From NCBI GenBank assembly GCA_958450325.1, contig OY288243.1, positions 58,884,606 through 58,948,605 of the forward strand: a stretch of DNA of 64,000 nt, read 5' to 3'. This document shows, in pieces, positions 1 through 12,694 of this stretch; the stretch's first letter is position 1; each line of letters opens with the position of its first letter. Under the pieces are notes generated by a model. It was not told the origin of the DNA. It saw only the letters and a program-made list of their open reading frames with translations, and did no database searches. The position numbers were made by a program, and so were the translations under genes. Source of the DNA: Agrostemma githago. Its lineage: Eukaryota; Streptophyta; Magnoliopsida; Caryophyllales; Caryophyllaceae.

Positions 1-277
1 GCAAATTTCTTCTCTAACCCTTTCAATTTTGAAAACCTATCTCCTAGCATGTCAGTTGCTTTCAGGACTTCGATTTCAGAATGAAGCAAAACTAATTTTC
101 CCCAGCGCAAGCCAGTCTATAAATGCTAACTGCATTTATTATCTAATATCTTGTCATCTGCTATATTTGGTATTTCTGCCTGTATATCTAACATTTCAGG
201 TACCAGTTTGTGCTTCCCAACGGAATGTCAAGTTATTATCTCCCTAGTGTGAGCCGGAGTTTCACTTAAATTGGCAC

Positions 278-540
278 ATGCAAATTGGGATGTATTTGCA
301 AACAGATACACCCAGGGCTTCAGAAACAAGCTCCCGCGTAGTTTCGAATTGGGATATATCTGCAAACAAATACACCCAGGACTTCAGAAACAAGCTTCCT
401 CGTAGTTCCGAGATGGGATGTGTCTGCAAACAAATACACCCAGGGCTTCAGAGGCGAGTCCCCGCGCAGCTCCAAGATGGGATGTATCCGCTTACAGATA
501 CACCCAGGGCTTCAAAGACAAGTCCCCACGGAGCTATCCC
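278..540 (+). repeat. ~64-bp tandem repeat, four copies, in 3' UTR of element C
   Basis: Four head-to-tail copies carry 'gggatgtatttgcaaac' variants followed by 'acacccagg', spaced about 64 bases apart (the latter near 309, 373, 437 and 501). The copies differ by several substitutions. A diverged version of the array sits at the same place in element B (about 48060-48250). Tandem arrays just before the polypurine tract are a known trait of Tat/Ogre elements. Confidence 0.85.
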
Positions 541-697
541 AGATAACATAACTCAGGTATGATTTCTATCTTATGGCTGGCGAGCCCTTTTACGCGAGTC
601 TAATGGACTATAAACGACCCGACCGGAAGTCTGCCAGGTCTTAATTCTCGATTGGCCTGGTAGCTACTCTGACTTTCGCCTTGTCCAAGCCTCAATC

Positions 698-709
698 AGA
701 GTGGGGCTC
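698..709 (+). other. Polypurine tract of element C
   Basis: The purine-rich 'agagtggggctc' ends immediately before the TGTAGACACC start of the LTR, and element B has 'gaatgggggctc' at the same place. This is the expected position of the plus-strand primer for reverse transcription. Confidence 0.65.
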
Positions 710-2821
710 TGTAGACACCCGCATTTTGCCTGCTAGTGTCTATAGCAGCTTTCGACAAACACCCGATGACGATCGGACGTAAACATGACTTAATACGCTC
801 AATTTTGGACTTGAAATCAATAGTATTTGGGGACGAGCTTTTAGCGGAGTAAAAATCTCACCAAACTGACCTCAAATTCAGGCCCAGTGGGTGGTTTCCA
901 ATAAAATAAGACTAATTTGGGTGAAAACCGACACCGGAAATAAAATTGTCTTTTAGCGACCGGGTCAAACCCCGATCAAAGCTGTTTTCGAGACGCAAAT
1001 CAGCCACACAAAGCCTCAAGAGTCCGACTCAAAGTCAAAAACCACAAAATATCAGCTGCATGCAAAACCTCTTCAATTTAGGATAGGATTTCTTTTCTAA
1101 AATCTATCCGAAAACCGGGTACTTTTTCCTATAAATACACCCTCTTTGCAACACAAATTTACACACAATTAACAACCCAAAATTTCAGCAATCCTAGGCA
1201 AACTATACACCCGCGCAACCCCGACTTTTCCTCCAGAAATCCTATAGGAATCCCGAGAAAACCGATCCTACAAACAAATACCATAACTCTTCGTATATCC
1301 TTGATACTCCCGTGCAAACGCCGCTATTACGAGTCCATAACCGAGGCCGAAATTAGCATGTAGGTTGAGGGTGTTAAGAAATCCCGCTTTCTCTCTTTTC
1401 CTTCTTCTCCTTCTCGTCTTTCTCGTCCGTCCATCTATCCCGTCTCCTTTTTCGTTTTATTTTTTCTAATATCGATATTATTATTACTACTATCTAATTA
1501 ACGTTAAAACATCGCACATACATCGATTTACAAAGCGATATCGAATCGAATACGTTTAATGTTGAATTTTGCATAAGACCCTTCTAATCCCTTTACGAGT
1601 TGTAACAGTGGTGGAGTCCTCTCGAGGAGCCCCGCCCTAAACACTCATGGGGATGAAGGGGTCGCGAATATTCCACGTTAAACTTGTTCGATTCTTTTTT
1701 TCAAAAAGGTTAGAACGAAACCTGTTGATGCAAATCGAACATCACAAAATCCGTAAGGATTATTAACGATGTCATGACGCGAAGTGAATCGACTTTCGCT
1801 CTAATCAAATGAATAAAAAATGTTATTCCAAAGATGAGATACCGACTCCGTAGTCAAATATCTTGTCAAAAGGAATTAATCAATAAACCATACTTGCACA
1901 AACCTGTTGACGCCGAAATAATTGTCACATGGTCCGAAAGGATTAATTAAGACATTATAACGCGGAGAGAATTATTTCGTCCTAATTCAATTTAATTCGA
2001 TTTACAACGTCTTTTCTAAAACCTCGATAAAACTATTTTTTACGACTTCGGTCATCACGTTCGGTCATCACGTGTCAAGTCTGTCACGTGATTCACACCT
2101 TTTCAAAACCATCCACCGCATAATTCGCTAATCGTATAGTTTACTTATAGTTATATTATCGTTTATTATTATTATTTTATTTCGCTTGTTGTATGCTAAT
2201 TTTCGGGTTGTATTCCGCCCGCGCATTTGTAATATTTTGTTTTAAGTTTTATTTTCGTTGTTTGTTTTATTATACTGAAACGAACCTCACATGCTAAAAT
2301 AACTTCGACGTTAGTTTAGATGCATTAAACGACGTAGATCAAACAGAATTTTCATGTTTAGTCAAAAAGTGGTTTGCATATCATCCAACCGAATTACTAG
2401 CACGCGTATTAAAACATCGAACGATATCTTATTAGAGGCCGTTATAAAGTGCGGGATAGGTTGGGTGTCCTTTGTGGGCTTCCCAACACGTACCTTCACC
2501 CCTTACTCAGAACCTCGGTTTTTGGATGTCCGAAACCCTTGGCACACGGGAGTCATTCAATACACGGTAACCGATAATGTCGGTTTCGGTATCACAATGC
2601 AAAGGGACGAGCCCCATAAACTCTGAAATCCAAATGGGTCGTACTCCGTGCACGGCCCACCAAGATATAGAGTGGGTTTGAATGGGCCCGAACTCCCACA
2701 AAGTTCGGTGGCAACTCCATTTCGATTTAAATTTCAACCCGAGAACCATCTCACATGAGATTCATTTACCTCCCCAAACCCGCGCGTGGCCGCGTCGAGG
2801 TGGACCTATGTCATGTCCACA
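710..2821 (+). repeat. Right LTR of Ogre-type element C
   Basis: The LTR runs from TGTAGACACC to CATGTCCACA (TG...CA) and is 2112 bp long. It is homologous along its length to five other copies in the window (5012, 8876, 22847, 48423 and 57184). A TATA box (tataaata) lies at 1130-1137, followed by the conserved 'gtaggttgagggtg' and, near the 3' end, the conserved 'cccaacacgtacc' block. The frames at 2354-2882 are LTR sequence, not genes. The matching left LTR is outside the window, so the target-site duplication cannot be checked. Confidence 0.9.
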
Positions 2822-5000
2822 CATACATACAAATATATTTAATGCGAAAGTCAAATGCTTAGAGAACAAAAGACACAGATAGGCTCGATCAATGTTCCAA
2901 ATGAGTTGTCACATACATTAAATTGCTGACAGTGACCAGGTATTGTGATAAACATCGTTTGTTTTATCCATGTAGGTAATGTACACATATGACCTGTCAC
3001 CGGTCGGGGTATACGGGTCATACTCAGAAATAGTTTCGAACCCCTAATTTTGTTACGGCTTTTAAAGTAAAAAAAATTAGTATGTATTCAATTAGGTCAG
3101 GGTTTATGGGTCGAGTCAAATTTTACAAGTCTAACCGTCTAAGTGTAGCATCCTAACCCGCGTCTACTACTTTTCGTATAAAATACATGCAAACGTGGAG
3201 TGCTAATCCTCTAAAATGACAATTATTTGAAATAATAGTAATCATTCCATCGCAGTCAATAATTATAAATGGAAGTATTAAGGTTGATTTAGTAACGTTA
3301 TTGTTACACCCGTGCATCGCACTGACATCAAAACTAGTCTATCACTAATGGAGGCTAAACTAGTCTAGGGTCTCGTGCCCAACATGAGATACAAGAGGGA
3401 GTATTTATAAGGTAGAAAAGGGAAGGAAGTGAGAAATCGAAGGAAACCTAAAATAGGGCATCAAGTCCGGGTTGAAGGGGTCACAGCCGTGAGCAACATC
3501 CCATCTCGGTGGTGACCATCTCATCCTGGTCGGGATGGCCTTTAGCTCCCAGACATGGCTTTGTTAACACGACCGTGAGGCCAGGGGCTGCAGTGACCTC
3601 GCTTTCTTTGCCTCTTCTATCACAAATATGTGTCCCTTAGGGACGCCACTATTTACTCATTCTCGGCTTCTTTTCGATCCTTAGCGGTCGGGAATATCTC
3701 AAGTAGGACCTCAAGGGACTTGGAATCGAGTCTAAAGCTTTGAGACACCAAGGCTTCTCTTCTTTGCTCTTTAAGCAAAGAAAATTAGACGAAATCGTTC
3801 CATTGCTTCTTGAATGGCCGTAGAAACCTAAAACACACTAGAAGAAGCATAAATGTCCTAACAATCGCTCCAAAGAGCGATTTCGTCAAAGAAAGAAACG
3901 CTATAAATAAAACACAAAAATAAAACACAAAACACGTGAAATTAAAGAAACGCTATAAATAAATCACATCACTCGATATGAAAGAATCGAGTCCACCCTA
4001 AAATGAACAATGAACTCTCTAAATCCTAAAACGAACGCATCTATCTACCGCAATAAATATATCTCAACAAACAGTTTCTAAAATTAGCGTATTCGATAAT
4101 CGATTATGCTCAAAGCCGGAATACGTCCGAGGTCAAGCGCTTGAACTGAGGTGCCTTAATGCGAGGGCGCTTGGTTTGAGGTGCCTAAGCAGGGGTATAT
4201 TCATGATTTCGGAAATAATTATTGTTTGTCCTTGACGTGTAGTTCGATTAATTCGTAACATCTGATATCGATTCTGTAATCGAAAGTCGAATTGGGATAA
4301 ATGAGATTATGCTCTAACCATTTAGACGAGTCAATTCTCCATCTCAACCTCATACAACATTTCGATAGTGATACTAAATCAAAATGCACATCTCGATTAG
4401 TTCTCTTCATTCTAACTACTATAACCGCATATTATATTATCAAAATATTTTCAAAAACATACTTGGAAGAATATATTCGATGATACTTAATTGAAGATCA
4501 TACACTTTATTACTCAAACGACGATGTCAATGCGTAAGGGATCTAACATTTGTAATAACAAGTCGGGAGGCCGGAGACATCTTTAGAATGTCCGAAACAA
4601 GTTAGCATGAAAGCTTCGTTCCGAGAACCTCATGACTGAGGGGCCTCATGTTGCTCGTTTGATCAATAGGGCGCCTGGTGCCAGACGCCTATCCTCTAAA
4701 GCACTTGATCTCGAGCACTTATCCATGTGTCATCTAGTCAATGCGTTGTGTAGTGCGCAACGTGATCAAGGTATGTTCGATATACAATTTTCTTGTTTCT
4801 AGTTACGAGTCTGCTTCTGTTTTACACTTGCTTTCTAAACTCAATATTATTCGCAATTGTACGAAGTATTGTGGAATCCAGTTGTATTACGCCCTTGTAA
4901 CTTGTAATCTACATTTCAAGTTCCTTTATTTCGATTGTTTGGTATTTTACTGCTTTCTAAACGCACATCGCATGCTGAAACAACTTCGATAGTTCAAATA
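2822..5000. other. Unrecognised non-coding stretch
   Basis: I see no gene, terminal repeat or target-site duplication here. There are only short frames without domain character and some local low-level repetition (for example 'cgctataaataaa' twice near 3900-3965, and similar 'gaggtgcct' phrases at 4147-4187). It is probably old, decayed repeat sequence, but I cannot assign it. Confidence 0.4.
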
Positions 5001-5011
5001 TAACACCCCGT

Positions 5012-7302
5012 TGTAGACACCCGCATTTTGACTGCCAGGTGTCTATGGTAGTTTCCAAAAAAACACCCGATGATGATCGGACGCTAACGTGTTTCTACGC
5101 GCCGGATATGGGCTCAAAACCATTAGTTGTTGGCTAATGCACTTACGGAGTACAAATCTCACAAAACAGACCTCAAATCCAGGCCCAGTGGGCTGTTTCC
5201 AATCAAATAAGGCTAATTTGGGCCAAAACCGACACCGGAAATAAAACCGACTTTTAGTGATTGGGTCAACCCTAGTCAAAGTCGTTTGCGAGACACATCA
5301 AAGCAGCCACTCAAATACAAAAAGTCCAACTCAAGAAGCAAAACCAACAGTCCGTCTTCAGACGGGCCATCAGGTCAAGTCCGTCAGGGCACGAAACCCT
5401 AGACACCAAAGTACATGGCAATGCCTATATAAACATCCTCATGCACAATCAATTGAACACAACTTTACAAGCCCTAATTCTACCTAATCAAACCCTACAC
5501 TACACCAAGCAAACCCTAAACCTAGCTTTAGGAATCGAAACCCTAAACCACCACAACTTAGCCTACATACTCGATACTCCCGTGCAAGCCGCCACTACGA
5601 GTCCCGTCCGAGCGTAAGAAACATGTAGGTTGAGGGTGCAAAAACCCCTTTTCTTTTTCTTCTCCTTTCTCGTCTCCCTCGCGTCTTTCATCGTCTTTAT
5701 CGTCGTTTTTTTATTTTGTTCGTGTCATAATACCGTTAATATCGTTAGTATCAAAAGACATCAAAATACTTGTGGATTTGTGTCGAGTGTAAGTGATGGT
5801 GGGATAAGAAAACCCGAATATACAAGTGTACTGCACACAGTGTTGCCGGTCGCTTATCCCATCACCCCGATCACTTGATTATTGAAACAAGTTAACTTAA
5901 ACAATAATTTTTTTATTTCGTTCGCATCATCGTTCAATTGCATATTTCATCAATTCTAAAACCCTTATTAACGTAAGCACTTTTTTTAATAAGGGTCGAA
6001 ACTCGTTGATGCGGATCCGATATCAAACAATTCGCAAGAATTAATTATGATGTCGGGATGCGGAGGGAATCAAGTCGAGTTTTTTTTAATTAAAGTATCG
6101 ATCTATTAGATTCGATACCAATTCCATAATTGGATGTCGAATCTAATGATTTAGTCAAATAAATTAATTAACACGATTTTCGTTGATGCTAGCATAGATG
6201 TCTTCTAATTCATTTGAATTAATTATGACATTAATAAACGCGGAGAAATTTGTATCGTGCTAGTTAACTTAAAACGACTTATAGCCTTTTTCTTCGAATT
6301 TCTCTCTAGTATTCCATACCGATTCAATAATCGAATATGGGATATGACGAGCATCACAATTAGAATCGAGTATAAATTATTCCAAGTATTTGATATCGAT
6401 TTCATAATCGAATATTGAATACGACAAATATCGAAAATATTAAGTCGAGTGCAAATTACGCAATATTTGTACGCGATTTAATAAAATCATCAATTTTCCG
6501 AAGAAAACAATTACGCACTTTTTTGTTATTCTTCGAACATCGTTTTTTAGACAAAACATTTTTTTTAGATCTTGATATATTTTTTTCCTTGACCTCGGTC
6601 AACACGTGTTAATCAATCACGTGTCAATACCTTTTCCAAAACCATGCATATTATCGTATTCATCTCTTATCCAATTTATCAATCATCATATCGCTACTAA
6701 CGCGTTTGTTGTTTCTCTTGTCAATTTTGGTTGTTTATTTTATTGTACTAAAATGAACCCGTATGCTAAAATTCAACTTTGAAGTTAGAATTAATTGCAT
6801 AAAATCGACATAGAAACCCTTTTAATTCTTTCACATGTTCAGGGAAAATAATCTTTGCATATCTTTTTTCCCGTTCAACTAACGCGCGTATTGTAAAGTC
6901 TTTCGATATCCTAGTAGAGGCTGCTTATGTGCGGGCGGGGTTGGGTGTCCTTTGTGGGCTTCCCAACACGTACCCTCACCCCTTACTCAGAACCTCGGTT
7001 TCCGGATGCCCGAAACCGTTGGCGCACGAGAGTCATTCAATACACGATAACCGGTAGTGACGGTATCGGTATCGCAATGCAAAGGGACGAGCCCAATAAA
7101 CTATGACATCGGAAATGGACCGTATTTTGTATACGGCCCACTACGACATAGAGTGGGTTCGAACGGGCCCGAACTCCCACAAAGTTCGGTGGCGACTCCA
7201 CTTCGATTTAAATTTCGAAATGATCCATTCTCATATGGAGATTCATTCGCCTCCCCAAACCCGCGCGTGGCCGCGTCAGGGTGGACCTGTGTCATGTCCA
7301 CA
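5012..7302 (+). mobile_element. Solo LTR 1 of the Ogre-type (B/C) family
   Basis: The element is 2291 bp, starting TGTAGACACCCGC and ending CATGTCCACA. A perfect 5-bp target duplication CCCGT flanks it (5007-5011 and 7303-7307). No second LTR or internal region is present, so it is a solo LTR, the usual product of recombination between the two LTRs of a full element. It shares the family landmarks: a TATA-like 'ctatataaac' at 5425-5434, 'gtaggttgagggtg', repeated 'cgatatcgatt' palindromes and the conserved 'cccaacacgtacc' block. Frames at 5257-5878 and 7057-7357 are LTR sequence. Confidence 0.93.
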
Positions 7303-7586
7303 CCCGTATTTTTGGAACAATGTTAAAATTTTAAAAATTTATTTAAACCAACTTTAACACTTGAAAAATTATTTTTGTGAATTAAAATATTTTATTTTTC
7401 ATCGAATTTAAAATTTATTCCGTTATAAAAACAAAAATATTTATTCATCAAATTATTAGTATTTGAACTTTTTGTTAAACGAATTTTAAAACTTGTTAAA
7501 TAATTTTTATGAATAGTAACCTGTCGTTCTGACGAGTTAAAATATTTATCGTCTCCGAAAATTTAAAAATTATTTATCGAATTTTT

Positions 7587-7920
7587 AAAAGAGTAAATTA
7601 AAAATTACTCATTTTTAAGATACCAATTTTAAATTTTACTCTCTTTTGAAATTTTTGTTAAAAATAACTCTCAAAATCTATATAAAGTTCAAAAATTGCT
7701 CCAAAATAAAATTTTTGAACGAAAATGCCCCTAACTCTTTTATGCGATATTACTTCACCTCGCCCTCTAGCCAAGGGCATTTTTCTCCTAAAAATAAATT
7801 TGGAAGAAATCTTTGAATTTTTGATAGATTTTGGAAGTTATTTTTAGCAAAAATTTCAAAAGGGAGTAAATTTTAAAATTGGTATTTTAAAAAGGAGTAA
7901 TTTTAATTTACTCTTTTTAA
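7587..7920. mobile_element. MITE-like hairpin element
   Basis: The two ends are inverted copies of each other over about 85 bases: the left arm begins 'aaaagagtaaatta' and continues through 'accaattttaaa', and the right arm carries the reverse complement. The middle (about 7690-7830) is not inverted. There is no coding capacity, and the length of about 330 bp fits a non-autonomous TIR element. The target duplication is unclear because the flanks are runs of A and T. Confidence 0.7.
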
Positions 7921-8812
7921 AATAATGTTTCAAAACCCAATTACGCGAAGACGTGAACAAAACTACGGAACGACAACTGCAAATGCTATTTAAGCTAGTT
8001 GTAAACCAAAAGTAATTACTTTTAACTATTGTCCCATAATACTATATATCGTCTGTTTTAGACCCTGTCTCACAAATTTCGTTTCTAAAATAACTTTTAT
8101 AGTTCTCAATATTTTAATCTTTTAATCATTTACATATACTTTTTGAGAAAAGATGACTTTATTTTAATCCGTCCTAAAATTCGTTCATCGATATTTTCTA
8201 AACTAGGTTTTTATATTTTTAGTTGTTAAACAATCGAAAATTTTAAAATCTAAATTTTCAGTAACGATTTTTACGTAAACCGTAACGAATTGTGAAAACG
8301 GAGAGAGACCCATGTCGTGAGCTACATGTCTCACGTCTAACATGTCAACACACTACCATACTACATACCACGTATAATACTCCCTCATCATTACTACACA
8401 CACTATATATAGCATACTCCCTCATCCTTGCTACATATACTACATACTACATATACTCCTTCATCCTTCTCTATATAATTGAAACATCGAGAAGGAGGAG
8501 CCAGTGTTTGGCGGAATCACTTTCTGGACTCTATGAAACCGTATTAAGGGCCAAATCATTTCAACCGAAAATTTCTTTAAAATGAGGAAGGAAACGACTA
8601 TCCTAACGTAGACGATATTATTGACCTAACAACCTTTAATTCTTAATAACGTTAATAAATAGTAATTATTAAGGTAACCAAGCTTTTCTTCTAACAACAT
8701 TTTTTATATATATTCATATTATGTTAATAACTTAATAATTCACTTAGTTAAATATTTAGGCTTATATTTTTATGACTAGATTACTTATATATAAAAATGT
8801 TACTCCCTCCGA

Positions 8813-11391
8813 TTCTTTAGATTCGCAACGTTTACTATTTGCACAAATAATAAGGTTGTGAGTGGAGATGGTGGGTGTAGACACCAACATTTTGACCGCC
8901 AGGTGTCTATAGTAGTTCCCGGCAAACACCCGATGATGATTGGACGTAAACGTGCTTTGATGGACTCGGATATGGGCTCGTAATCATGGACATTTGGTTT
9001 AGACTTATTAAGGAGTACAAATCTTACAAAACCAACCTCAAATTCAGGCCCAGTGGGTCGTTTCGAGTCAAATAACACTAATTTGGGTCGAATCTGACAC
9101 CAGGGGTAAAACCGTCTTTTAACGACCGAGTCAAAACCCGGTCAAAGATTTTCCCGAGACACGTGAGTCAGCCGTGACACCTCACACGGCTGATTCATAC
9201 CCAAACTCCTACAAAATATCAGCTTCAATAAACATTAAACAATTCCGGTGAGGATAGAATTCGATCTCAAGTAGAAGTTCTATCCGGAAACCGAATCAGA
9301 CACCAACCGAGCTCCAAATACTCAGCCGAAACACTCTCCCACCAGCCGAGATACTTGGCTTCTTCACCAAGAAACGATACTTTGATTTCCTCTCGAACTC
9401 TCGTATTTCCTATCCAAACCGGTATTTCTTGTCACACAAGCAAGACTACCTCCATTTCTATAAATTGGACCTCTTGTCCAACACAATATACACACGATTA
9501 ACACAGAAAAACAGCCTCATAACACGGTTTTTAAAGCCGAAATACACATACATCCTCAATATCTATTAGAAATAATTCAAAGCAAATCCCGACATATTCC
9601 CGAAGAAGCCTCGAAACCCCGAGAAACCATCCAACCACACGCCCAACCACACGTCCAACCATACACCTTAACTCATCCCGCATCATCTCGACGCTCCCAA
9701 GTCTAAGCCACTTTCCGACGAGCCTTATCCCGAGAAAACAAAGCCTGTAGGTTGAGGGTGTAAATCAAACCCACTTCTTCTTCTTCTCTTTTCTCCTTCT
9801 CGTTTTATTACGGGTCTTTTCGCCGGTTCTTTTCTTATTTTCTAATATCAATACTATTAAAAAACTATTTTCATATATCGAACATTCTTAAAAATATGAT
9901 ATCGATTTTCTATAATCGAATATTGTATCGAAAAGAATTACATTAAGATTTCGACGATGTTAAAAATCGATACACCTTTTTTTTCGTTCAAAATCTTTTT
10001 TTTTAAACTTTTCGTTCGAAACAAACTTTTTTTCAAAACCTTTTCTAAAATCCTTCCGACTATTCGATTTCGTAATCGAATATCGAATACGACGAATATC
10101 GAAAATATGAATCGGGTATAAATTAATCCATATTTGTACGCGATTTATAAAATTAACGATTTTCGACAAAAAATAATAAAAACGGGCAGACCCGCACACG
10201 AGTCGCACCATGCCCAGGCGACTCGCACACGGGCCAGTGACCCGGGTCCTTTTTTAACCTTTTCGATCGTTTTATTTTATTTATTCTACGAAGCGATTTC
10301 TAAAATTTATATCTTTTCCAAAACTATTCCGAGTATTTGATATTGATTTCATAATCAATTATCGAATATAACGAATATCGAAAATATTAGATCGAGTACA
10401 AGTTATGCAATATATGTACGCGATCTAGTCGAATCTTCAAAAATCGTCTTCAAAAATCAGACCGACACGCGACTCGCCGGAGTCCCGGGCGAGCCGCACG
10501 GCCGGCTGCCACGACGTGTCTTTTTCGTTTTTTTTATTATTTTTCGAGCTTCGTTTTTTTGTACAAAACAGCGTTTTAGCAATATTTTATTTTCAGATTT
10601 CGATTAATATTTATTTTCTCGATCTCGTATATTTATTTGCTATATTATTATTCAATCGTAACTAACTCATTTTCTCGTGTTTGTAGCAATTTATTTATTT
10701 CTTTGTTTTATTGTACTAAAACAAATTCACATGCTAAAATAACTTTGACGTTATTAGTTTAACATGCATTAAACGACTTAGCAACCAATTTATTTTTCTC
10801 TCACATGCTTAAGGAAAATATTGTTTGCATATCATTCCACTATCGAACTAACACGTGTACACCAAAAACGAACGATATCTTAGTAAAGGCCGCTAAGTGC
10901 GGGCGGGGTTGGGTGTTCTCAGTGAACTTCCCAACACGTACCCTCACCCCTTACTCAGAACCATGGTTTCCGGATGTCCGAATCCATTGGCAACGAGAGT
11001 CATTCAATACACGATATCCGATAATGTCGGTATCGGTATCAAATGCTAAGGGACGAACCCGATAAACTCTGACATCGGAAATGGGCCGTATTTTGTACAC
11101 GGCCCACTACGACATAGAGTGGGTTCGAACGGGCCCGAACTCCCACAAAGTTCGGTGGCGACTCCTACTTCGATTTAAATTTCAATTCGAACCATCTCAT
11201 ATGGAGATTCATTCGCCTCCCCAAACCCGCGCGTGGCCGCGTCGGGGTGGACCTATGTCATGTCCACAGTGGGTCTAACCAAAAAAGTAAAAAGCTTACA
11301 CAAACAAAAACCTACCTGTTATAGAAATGTTGCAAACCTAATGAATTTGCCAAATATGGAATATGTTGCGAATCTAAAGAATCGGAGGGAG
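8813..11391. mobile_element. Stowaway MITE, split by solo LTR 2
   Basis: The left end is CTCCCTCCGATTCTTTAG (8813-8830) and the right end is its inverted copy (CTAAAGAATCGGAGGGAG, to 11391), with TA on both sides (8811-8812 and 11392-11393). CTCCCTCCG-type ends and a TA duplication define Stowaway (Tc1/mariner) MITEs. The inverted ends extend further, to about 24 bases ('gattcgcaac'). Without the inserted LTR the MITE is about 180 bp and non-coding. Confidence 0.9.
8876..11268 (+). mobile_element. Solo LTR 2 of the Ogre-type (B/C) family
   Basis: The element is 2393 bp, TGTAGACACC to CATGTCCACA, with a perfect target duplication GTGGG (8871-8875 and 11269-11273). It lies inside the Stowaway MITE. 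A TATA-like tataaatt lies at 9459-9466. No internal region is present. Frames at 8800-9078, 9960-10340 and 10805-11278 are LTR sequence without coding meaning. Confidence 0.93.
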
Positions 11392-11809
11392 TATATGCTA
11401 TTCAAATTTTGTTATATTTCATTTATGACTAGAGACAGGGGGGTTTCTTATGAGTCTCTCTCAAATAATGAGTCCCTAAGTCCTCATCCCATCCATTGAA
11501 TGAGAGAGGGATGGATGAACGAGATCCATCATATCTTCCTTCATTATTTTAAAAAAAAAGATACTGCTTCCATCAAAATAGAAATAATATCAAGAAATAA
11601 CGTCTTCATTCATACTGTCATTCATAAAAAATTTGACGTTCATTCTCTCATTCTTCACTTTCAACGAACACAATCTTCATTCAAAGTTTATGCAAATCGT
11701 TCAATCATTCAGCTTCTTCTTCGCACGACTGCAACTTACGTTCAATCAACCCACTTAATAATACGTTCAATCATTCATCCTTCCTAGCGACGCTGAAATT
11801 TCTCATTTG

Positions 11810-11843
11810 ATGGCGCATATGAAAATTGTCGAATACACAAACG
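11810..11843 (+). pseudogene. Exon 1 of MULE-1 FAR1-like gene
   Basis: An ATG opens eleven codons plus one base and ends at a strong donor site, AACG|GTGAGT (intron from 11844). The last residues (…VEYTN, then split Gly) match the end of exon 1 of the homologous gene in MULE-3 (…IEYNN, split Gly), where the same donor is used. The rest of the gene lies about 45 kb away at 56856-57132, because the nested retroelements inserted in the intron. It is too short to predict alone; the match with MULE-3 supports it. Confidence 0.6.
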
Positions 11844-11989
11844 GTGAGTGTTTGGTTTCTAATTTATACTGGAAACGCCATGAAAGTCATTAAGATGCTC
11901 TATATTATTAGATTTTAAGTTTACAGTATGGAAATTGCATATAATTGAAGGTCTAATCATTATATAAATTTTACGCACGAACAAATATA

Positions 11990-12160
11990 TGGAGTTATTG
12001 TAATGCACTAATGTGTTACTTTAATATAGACAATCTGTTATTTTAATGGCTAACCCCTGTTATTTTAATGCACATAATGTTAATTGAATCTCGTGTTACG
12101 TTAACGCGCTTCATCTGTTACATTAATTCTTTTCATCTGTTACTGTAATGCATTGGAGTG
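11990..12160 (+). repeat. GTTACTTTAA-type motif array in MULE-1 intron
   Basis: About seven degenerate copies of 'tgttactttaatg' (variants 'gttattttaatg', 'gttacgttaacg', 'gttactgtaatg') occur every 20-35 bases. The array resumes across the nested insertion at 56640-56800. The motif does not extend into an obvious secondary structure. Similar arrays occur in MULE-3 and MULE-4. Confidence 0.7.
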
Positions 12161-12667
12161 ACAAAAAGGATTTAGAATACCGCCATATAAAAAAATAAAA
12201 AAATAAAAAAGAAAGATATTGCTTCCTATAATTATGGGACGTGATTGACTTCAAAATAGGAAACAATATCAAAGAGTATCGCCCTCATTCAAAAAAAAGA
12301 TATTGCGTCATACTCTCATTCATCACTTTCAACCATCTTCAATCAAAACATACACGTTCAATCAACACACTCAATAACACATTTATGGTATGGAAACTGC
12401 ATATTATTATATTTCTGATCATTATATGAATTTTTTGCACTAACCTATTGTAACACCCCATTATTTTCCAAATTAATTATAAATCTTGACTTTTTTACTT
12501 TTATTTTAAATCGGGTTTTGAAGTTGGGAAAATATTTTCGATGTCATTATAAAATTAAAGTATTTTGGGTCTACTTATAATAAATCGGTTTTGATTTTTT
12601 TTAAGTGAAACGTTATTTTATAAACCGACTTCGTATCGGATTCGATTTTGAGTCAAACACAATAAGG

Positions 12668-12694
12668 AAATAAATAAATAAATAAATAAATAAA
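12668..12694. repeat. (AAAT)n microsatellite
   Basis: About six to seven AAAT units in the Tekay-type LTR, just before the left end of the nested TIR element. Confidence 0.9.

Larger units (their letters stand above)
1..709 (+). mobile_element. 3' internal end of Ogre-type element C (5' part outside window)
   Basis: This stretch ends directly at an LTR start, and its last 170 bases closely match the sequence before the right LTR of element B (48270-48422), including a shared 'ggcgagccctt', 'gacctggtagctactctgac'-like stretch and a purine-rich tract. It is therefore the 3' untranslated internal region of a second copy of the same family. No coding frame in it looks real; the two short frames at 29-247 and 278-562 lie in non-coding sequence and tandem repeats. 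The rest of the element lies to the left of the window. Confidence 0.85.
5001..8812 (+). repeat. Possible Tekay-type LTR remnant, interrupted by a solo LTR
   Basis: When the solo LTR at 5012-7302 and one copy of its target duplication are removed, the flanks read 'taacaccccgt' then 'atttttgg'. This resembles the TGTAACACCCCG start seen in the Tekay-type elements elsewhere in the window, although the first bases are changed. The remaining sequence (7303-8812) is AT-rich and non-coding, with a TATA-like 'ctatataattg' near 8470. No matching end was found, so the assignment is tentative. Confidence 0.3.

Noticed and set aside
278..540. CRISPR-like spaced repeats
   Set aside because: Direct tandem repeats without unique spacers, inside a retrotransposon of a plant genome.
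3304..3330. 'acacccgtgcatcgcac' as a transposon end
   Set aside because: Resembles the ends of some plant MITEs, but I found no inverted partner or duplication.
4741..4992. Plus-strand 83-codon frame
   Set aside because: No domain, no homologous copy and no splice or promoter context; likely chance.
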